Shown piece after piece: positions 59,744-64,000 of a DNA stretch of 64,000 nt. The notes beneath the pieces are model-generated. The model saw only the letters and a program-made list of their open reading frames with translations, was not told the DNA's origin and ran no database searches. Made by a program: the position numbers and the translations under genes. Where the stretch lies: NCBI RefSeq assembly GCF_013401995.1, contig NZ_JACBJI010000006.1, positions 62,001 to 126,000 of the forward strand, given 5' to 3'. Source of the stretch: Flavobacterium agri (GTDB lineage Bacteria; Bacteroidota; Bacteroidia; Flavobacteriales; Flavobacteriaceae). Numbering within the stretch: the first letter of the stretch is position 1; each line of letters begins with the position of its first letter.

Positions 59744-61165
59744 ATGTCACAGAAGACTTTTCAGGGCAAACTATCTGCCTTTATTTCCATAATAAAACGT
59801 TCGCTCAATGGCGAGCACCACGATTTCACTGCGGGAAGCATCCGCGTCTCGGTTGTCCTTTTGGCCATCCCGATGATGCTCGAAATGATGATGGAATCGG
59901 TATTTGCGCTTGTCGACCTTTATTTCGTAGGCCATCTTGAGCACAGCAGTTTCGCGATACAGACCGTCGGGCTTACCGAATCGGTGCTTACGATCATTTA
60001 TTCACTTGCGATCGGGATCAGTATGGCGGCCACGGCTGTCGTAGCGAGACGCATCGGTGAAAAAAATCCCGAAGCCGCCGGAAAGGCCGGAATCCAAGCC
60101 ATTATCATCGCATTTTTCATCAATGTGTTCATCAGCATTTTCGGGGTCGTTTTCGCGACCGACATCTTGCGGATTATGGGCGCATCCGACGAAGCCGCGA
60201 TTTACGGCACGACGTTCGTCCGCATCATGATGGGCGGAAGTCTCGTCATCATGCTGCTTTTCCTGATCAACGGGATTTTCCGCGGAGCCGGCAATGCCGC
60301 GATCGCGATGAAAAGTTTGTGGGTCGCGAACCTTTCGAACATCGTGCTCTGCCCTGTTTTCATCAACGGATTCGGTCCGATTCCCGCATTCGGACTGACC
60401 GGAGCGGCCATTGCCACGACCATCGGACGCAGTATCGGCGTACTTTACCAAGCGTATCATTTGTTCAACGGGAAACATCTTTTGAAGATCACGTTGGCGC
60501 ATTTCACTCCCGATTGGGAACAGATCAAATCGCTTGTAGGCATCGCAGCTCCGGCAGTCGGCCAATTCGTGATCGCTTCGTGCAGTTGGATCTTCCTCGC
60601 CAGATTGGTGGCCGAAACCGGTGGCGATACAGGTTCTGCGGGTTATCAGACGGCCATCAGGCTTATGATGTTCTTTATGCTACCGGCTTGGGGATTGAGC
60701 AACGCCGCGGCTACTTTGGTCGGACAGAACCTGGGAGCGAATCAGGTCGAAAGAGCCGAACGCTCGGTTTTGGTCACGGCGCGCTTCAATGCCATTTACA
60801 TGGGATGCGTGATGGTCTTGTCGCTTTTGGCCGCCGAATTGCTGACCACGTTTTTCTCGAACGATCCCGCGGTTCGCGCCATAGGAGTAAAGGCCATCAG
60901 GATTTTGGCTTGCGGTTATATTTTTTACGGCATCGGAATGGTGATGATCAACGCGTTCAACGGAGCCGGCGACACCAAAACGCCGACTTGGGTCAACGTT
61001 TTCGGATTTTGGTGCCTGCAAATCCCACTTGGCTATTTCCTTGCAAAAACCCTTGGGTTAGGTCCGGTCGGGGTTTTCATCGCGATACCGGTTTCGGAAA
61101 CTGCTATTACCGTTGCGGGCGTGATTTTGTTCAGACGCGGACGATGGAAAACAGTAAAAGTGTAA
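59744..61165 (+). CDS. MATE family multidrug/Na+ efflux transporter
   Basis: A 473-residue membrane protein with 12 hydrophobic segments. MATE marks: FTAGSIRVSVVLLAIPMMLE, VDLYFVGHL, a SMAATAVVARRIGEKNPEAA loop, and in the second half a matching APAVGQFVIASCSWIFLARL segment. It expels drugs or other cations in exchange for Na+ or H+. Start ATG 59744; a DUF3592 gene follows 27 bases after its stop. Confidence 0.93.
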   Translation: MSQKTFQGKLSAFISIIKRSLNGEHHDFTAGSIRVSVVLLAIPMMLEMMMESVFALVDLYFVGHLEHSSFAIQTVGLTESVLTIIYSLAIGISMAATAVVARRIGEKNPEAAGKAGIQAIIIAFFINVFISIFGVVFATDILRIMGASDEAAIYGTTFVRIMMGGSLVIMLLFLINGIFRGAGNAAIAMKSLWVANLSNIVLCPVFINGFGPIPAFGLTGAAIATTIGRSIGVLYQAYHLFNGKHLLKITLAHFTPDWEQIKSLVGIAAPAVGQFVIASCSWIFLARLVAETGGDTGSAGYQTAIRLMMFFMLPAWGLSNAAATLVGQNLGANQVERAERSVLVTARFNAIYMGCVMVLSLLAAELLTTFFSNDPAVRAIGVKAIRILACGYIFYGIGMVMINAFNGAGDTKTPTWVNVFGFWCLQIPLGYFLAKTLGLGPVGVFIAIPVSETAITVAGVILFRRGRWKTVKV

Positions 61166-61192
61166 ATTCGCGATTCACCTAAAACGAAAATT

Positions 61193-61975
61193 TTGAGAAA
61201 CGTTCCCATTACCGTGCTTTTAAAACGCGTCCAATCAAGACCTTTGGCCGCTATGGGCTTGATTTTTACTGTGGTATCGTTGGCATTGTGTCCGGTTTTG
61301 TTCATTGTGGTCTCGACATTCAAAAGCGATATCGAAAAATACGACTCAGACGCGATACGCCTTAAAGGCACGCAAACGACAGCAATAATACGCGATATCA
61401 AACCGATGACCAACGTATCTGTAAACGGGGAACATCCGACAATTTTCACATATGAGTTCACTGCCGACGGAAAAACCGTAACCGACCGATTCCAGACGTT
61501 TGACGATAATAGAACACGCATCAGGATGGGCGATGTGGTTCCCGTAAAACATTACAACGGCCAATCGATTATGACGGAACTCGAAAGTTTTGCATTCCCG
61601 ATGTATCTTTTCCTGTTGTTCCCCTTACCGTTCCTCGTGATCGGTTCGATATTCCTCTTCATAGATTTCTTGCCGGTTTGGCGTGAATATCAATTGTATA
61701 AGACCGGAAAAGTAGTCGAAGGCACTGTCGTTTCACTTATGGCCAACAGCGGTATGCCGGTTTCGGGCCGCGGACAATCGGTAAGTGTGCATTACATGTA
61801 TACGGACGCTGGCGGCCACAAAAATTTCAGTGAGTCCAAAACCACCGATTTTGCGATACTTCACGAAAAGAAAAACGGTGATCCGATCAAATTATTTGTC
61901 TCTCAGGATTTTACAAAAAGCACGATCGTGCCGCGAATAGAAAACCAAAAACACCGTTGGGGAATCCAATGGTAA
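61193..61975 (+). CDS. DUF3592 membrane protein
   Basis: A 260-residue protein with two membrane regions (MGLIFTVVSLALCPVLFIVV; FPMYLFLLFPLPFLVIGSIF) and two similar beta-rich DUF3592-type modules, one before (TTAIIRDIKPMTNV, GDVVPVKHYNG) and one after (GTVVSLMANSGMPVSG, GDPIKLFVSQD) the second membrane region. Start TTG 61193 keeps the N-terminal basic stretch; an ATG at about 61253 is the alternative. Function unknown. Confidence 0.75.
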   Translation: MRNVPITVLLKRVQSRPLAAMGLIFTVVSLALCPVLFIVVSTFKSDIEKYDSDAIRLKGTQTTAIIRDIKPMTNVSVNGEHPTIFTYEFTADGKTVTDRFQTFDDNRTRIRMGDVVPVKHYNGQSIMTELESFAFPMYLFLLFPLPFLVIGSIFLFIDFLPVWREYQLYKTGKVVEGTVVSLMANSGMPVSGRGQSVSVHYMYTDAGGHKNFSESKTTDFAILHEKKNGDPIKLFVSQDFTKSTIVPRIENQKHRWGIQW

Positions 61976-62009
61976 AAAAACGGATGGCGAAAAACCATCC
62001 GTTTTTTAT
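61975..62009 (+). terminator. Bidirectional terminator between convergent genes
   Basis: AAAAAACGGATGG (61975-61987) and CCATCCGTTTTTT (61995-62007) form a 13-bp perfect stem including the A/T runs, with a seven-base loop. Confidence 0.9.
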
Positions 62010-62377
62010 GGTAATCGAAATTCCGGATTATAGATCAATCCGATAATATTTCCCCACAGATCTTTTACAGAAGCCACAACGATTTCACCTCCTACATTGG
62101 TAGGTTTTTCATGTTCGGAAGCGCCCAAATCCAGAAATCTCGCATATTCAGATTCGATGTCGTTCACGCCCCAATATGTCAACACGGTTTCCGCTTTATT
62201 AAGAATGACCGATTCTTCGGATTGCAGCCCGAGTTCGTAACCCGCGATGTTGAAACCTACATAGAAAGGCTCATTGAAATACGGTTCGGTTTGGAAAGCC
62301 TTCGCGTACCAATCGGTAGCGGCTTTGATGTCGGTGACTTTGTAGATGGCGGTTCTCAGGCCGAGGATGTTTTTCAT
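62006..62377 (-). CDS. VOC family protein (glyoxalase/bleomycin-resistance fold)
   Basis: A 123-residue VOC-fold protein: LGLRTAIYKVTDIKAATDWY at the start, FNIAGYELGLQSEE, YWGVNDIESEYARFLDLGAS and a C-terminal LWGNIIGLIYNPEF. Both beta-alpha-beta-beta-beta modules are present. Metal ligands are not certain, so enzymatic activity cannot be assigned. ATG 62377 is used because the longer frame adds a hydrophobic piece of no VOC character. Confidence 0.88.
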   Translation of the reverse strand: MKNILGLRTAIYKVTDIKAATDWYAKAFQTEPYFNEPFYVGFNIAGYELGLQSEESVILNKAETVLTYWGVNDIESEYARFLDLGASEHEKPTNVGGEIVVASVKDLWGNIIGLIYNPEFRLP

Positions 62378-62583
62378 AAGATAAAAGATGATAGACGAAT
62401 AGATAATAGACAAGTTGTGAAGACGGATTCAGATATCTAAACTCTTGATTTTAAATGTTAAAGCCAATGATGTAACTCAATCTTAAAATTATGTAAAAAT
62501 TCACAACGACCGAAAAGGTAATTTAGCCTCAACGGAAATGAACTTCCCGATTCACTCATCGATAACCTAAAAAATAAATAGTC

Positions 62584-62853
62584 ATGAAATCGGTATCACT
62601 TATCATCTCGGCACTGGCACTGGTTGCTTCAACGTATTTCTTCGCGGTGGATTTCAGATTATCCCTTGAAACAAACTATTTGATCTATATGGGCATGCTG
62701 CTCACGCTGATTTTCATTTCGGTAGTCGGTATCGCAATCAATTTGCCGTTCGCACGATTCAGACGTCCGAAAGCGCGTACTTTTTCGTATAACAGCTATT
62801 CGCGCGACAGGATTCGCAATAAGTCGTTCGATTCCCAGTTCGGCATGTCGTAA
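62584..62853 (+). CDS. Small membrane protein of unknown function
   Basis: An 89-residue protein with two hydrophobic segments (VSLIISALALVASTYFFAV; YLIYMGMLLTLIFISVVGIAI) and a basic, Arg/Ser-rich C-terminus (FRRPKARTFSYNSYSRDRIR). No family recognised. A terminator follows about 30 bases later. Confidence 0.65.
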   Translation: MKSVSLIISALALVASTYFFAVDFRLSLETNYLIYMGMLLTLIFISVVGIAINLPFARFRRPKARTFSYNSYSRDRIRNKSFDSQFGMS

Positions 62854-62883
62854 CAAATAGAAATCTCCATAGATTTTACCTTG

Positions 62884-62916
62884 AAGTGGTTCGTTTAGGC
62901 GGGCCACTTTTTTTAT
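62884..62916 (+). terminator. Terminator before rmuC
   Basis: AAGTGG and CCACTT pair around a 14-base GC-containing loop and are followed by a run of seven T. Confidence 0.75.
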
Positions 62917-63004
62917 ACAACCATGAAGGACTTTTCGGCTTATGGTTTTCCGTAAGACAAACTCCCGAAGTTATGCTTACATTTACGCTTTAATCCACAC
63001 AGAC

Positions 63005-64000
63005 ATGAATCCCTACCTGATTACCGCAATCGTATTTTGCGTGGCTCTGGCCATCGGTTTTTTTATCGGAAAACTGATCGCGTCGGCCAATGCGAACACC
63101 GAAACCTCATCGCTTAACGAAAAACTGCTTTCGGCGAATTCCCAATTGGAATTGATGCGCCAACAGCAGCAATCGGAACGGTCGAATGTCGAAAAATCGA
63201 TCGAACGCCATTTGTCGGATATCGCGAACCTAAGAACCGAAAAAGACGCGCTCGCGATACAGCTGACCAAAAAAGAAGCCGATTATGCGAATCTTTACGA
63301 AAAGCACCGCGAGCAGAAATCCGAAATCGAACAATTACAGGAAAAATTCACCAAGGAATTCGAGAATCTCGCCAACAAGATTTTGGATGAGAAATCGCTC
63401 AAGTTCACCGAACAGAACAAAACCAACCTCACGAACATCTTGTCGCCTTTGCAGGAAAAAATCCAGCTTTTCGAAAAGAAAGTCGAGGACACGCACAAGG
63501 AATCCATTGATTACCACGCGGCTTTGCGTCAACAGATCCTGGGGCTTCGCGAGATGAACGAACAAATGAGCCGCGAGACCGTAAACCTCACCAAAGCGTT
63601 GAAAGGCGATTCCAAAATGCAGGGAAATTGGGGCGAATTGGTTTTGGAGCGCGTACTCGAGAAATCCGGATTGGAAAAAGGGCGCGAATACGAAGTGCAG
63701 CAAAGTTTTACGAACGAATTCGGCCAGCGCATGTTTCCCGATGTGGTCGTGAATTTGCCCGACGGCAAGAAAATGGTGATCGACTCGAAAGTGTCACTCG
63801 TTTCGTATGAAAAATATTGCAATGAGGAAGACGATGCAATCCGCGCGGTGAACCTAAAAGAACACGTTGCTTCCATCAAACGCCACGTCGAGCAGTTGGG
63901 CGAAAAGAACTACCACGATCTGTATCAAATGGAAAGTCCCGATTTCGTGTTGCTTTTCATCCCGATCGAACCCGCATTCGCATTGGCTTTGAACGAAGAT
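63005..64000 (+). CDS. rmuC: DNA recombination protein RmuC, 3' end beyond the window
   Basis: 332 codons from ATG 63005 to the right edge without a stop. One N-terminal membrane helix (LITAIVFCVALAIGFFIG), a long coiled coil (about 30-130) and the RmuC domain: KGDSKMQGNWGELVLERVLE, GREYEVQQSF, RMFPDVVVNLPDGKKMVIDS and DFVLLFIPIEPAFALAL. RmuC is a nuclease-like protein that limits inversions at short repeats. The C-terminal end is missing only because of the window. Confidence 0.95.
   Translation, partial: MNPYLITAIVFCVALAIGFFIGKLIASANANTETSSLNEKLLSANSQLELMRQQQQSERSNVEKSIERHLSDIANLRTEKDALAIQLTKKEADYANLYEKHREQKSEIEQLQEKFTKEFENLANKILDEKSLKFTEQNKTNLTNILSPLQEKIQLFEKKVEDTHKESIDYHAALRQQILGLREMNEQMSRETVNLTKALKGDSKMQGNWGELVLERVLEKSGLEKGREYEVQQSFTNEFGQRMFPDVVVNLPDGKKMVIDSKVSLVSYEKYCNEEDDAIRAVNLKEHVASIKRHVEQLGEKNYHDLYQMESPDFVLLFIPIEPAFALALNED

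Noticed and set aside
1..64000. rRNA, tRNA, CRISPR arrays, transposases or phage genes
   Set aside because: No such sequences were recognised in reading both strands; short tRNA genes could still be missed without a scan.

Overview
The window looks like a chromosomal segment of a Bacteroidota bacterium, most likely a Flavobacteriaceae member. The evidence is type IX secretion (T9SS) C-terminal sorting tails, Bacteroidota-restricted families (DUF4252, DUF4468, 7TMR-DISM kinases), a BtuG-type surface lipoprotein with an acid-rich tail after the lipid cysteine, TAnnTTTG-like promoter elements and dispersed flavobacterial inverted repeats. I see no rRNA or tRNA gene, CRISPR array, transposase or phage gene. 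The assignment rests on reading the sequence only.

Layout. 0-2 kb: a leftward operon of two Rossmann/SDR proteins and a photolyase-like flavoprotein. 2-13 kb: a patchwork of good genes (Hsp20, Na+/K+:H+ antiporter, cupin-8/JmjC-like protein, cold-shock protein, BlaI/BlaR1-type pair, class-C-like serine hydrolase) mixed with debris: a T9SS tail, an HlyD tail joined to a frameshifted TolC, an aspartic-protease tail and a frameshifted NTF2-like gene. 13-19.5 kb: two paralogous AraC regulators, three SDRs, DoxX and DUF2147 proteins, a single-domain response regulator and a 59-aa gene. 19.7-25.8 kb: four small membrane or anchored proteins of unknown role, then a 1419-aa CotH/lamin-tail T9SS protein. 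25.8-42.5 kb: a redox/xenobiotic-flavoured region with an LLM flavin enzyme, several alpha/beta hydrolases, an MBL hydrolase, catalase, a MarR operon with a perfect palindromic operator, a TPR histidine kinase with a sigma-54 response regulator, an isochorismatase-type hydrolase and a DUF72 protein. 42.5-51 kb: a hybrid kinase, a MerR/B12-binding regulator of CarH/LitR type, an ECF sigma/putative anti-sigma/DUF4252 operon, an S41 protease and an amidase. 51-57.3 kb: a complete cobalamin-uptake locus (riboswitch-btuB-btuG leftward, btuFCD rightward). 57.3-64 kb: DUF4468, a pseudouridine synthase, YceI, a MATE pump, DUF3592, a VOC protein and the start of rmuC.

How parts may work together. Vitamin B12 import (51-57 kb) would supply the cofactor of the CarH-like regulator (45 kb), which keeps the W-(9)-EH and ExHxxG adenosylcobalamin signature. 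The photolyase/SDR operon at the left end is of the kind often under such light-sensing MerR proteins, and its promoter has an 11-bp inverted repeat built on TTTGTTTAAT. The two AraC paralogues have 21-bp-spaced direct repeats (TARCCGRAW) in front of adjacent SDR genes. These links are inferences with stated tests. Broken genes concentrate in the first 13 kb; none was seen from 13 to 64 kb.
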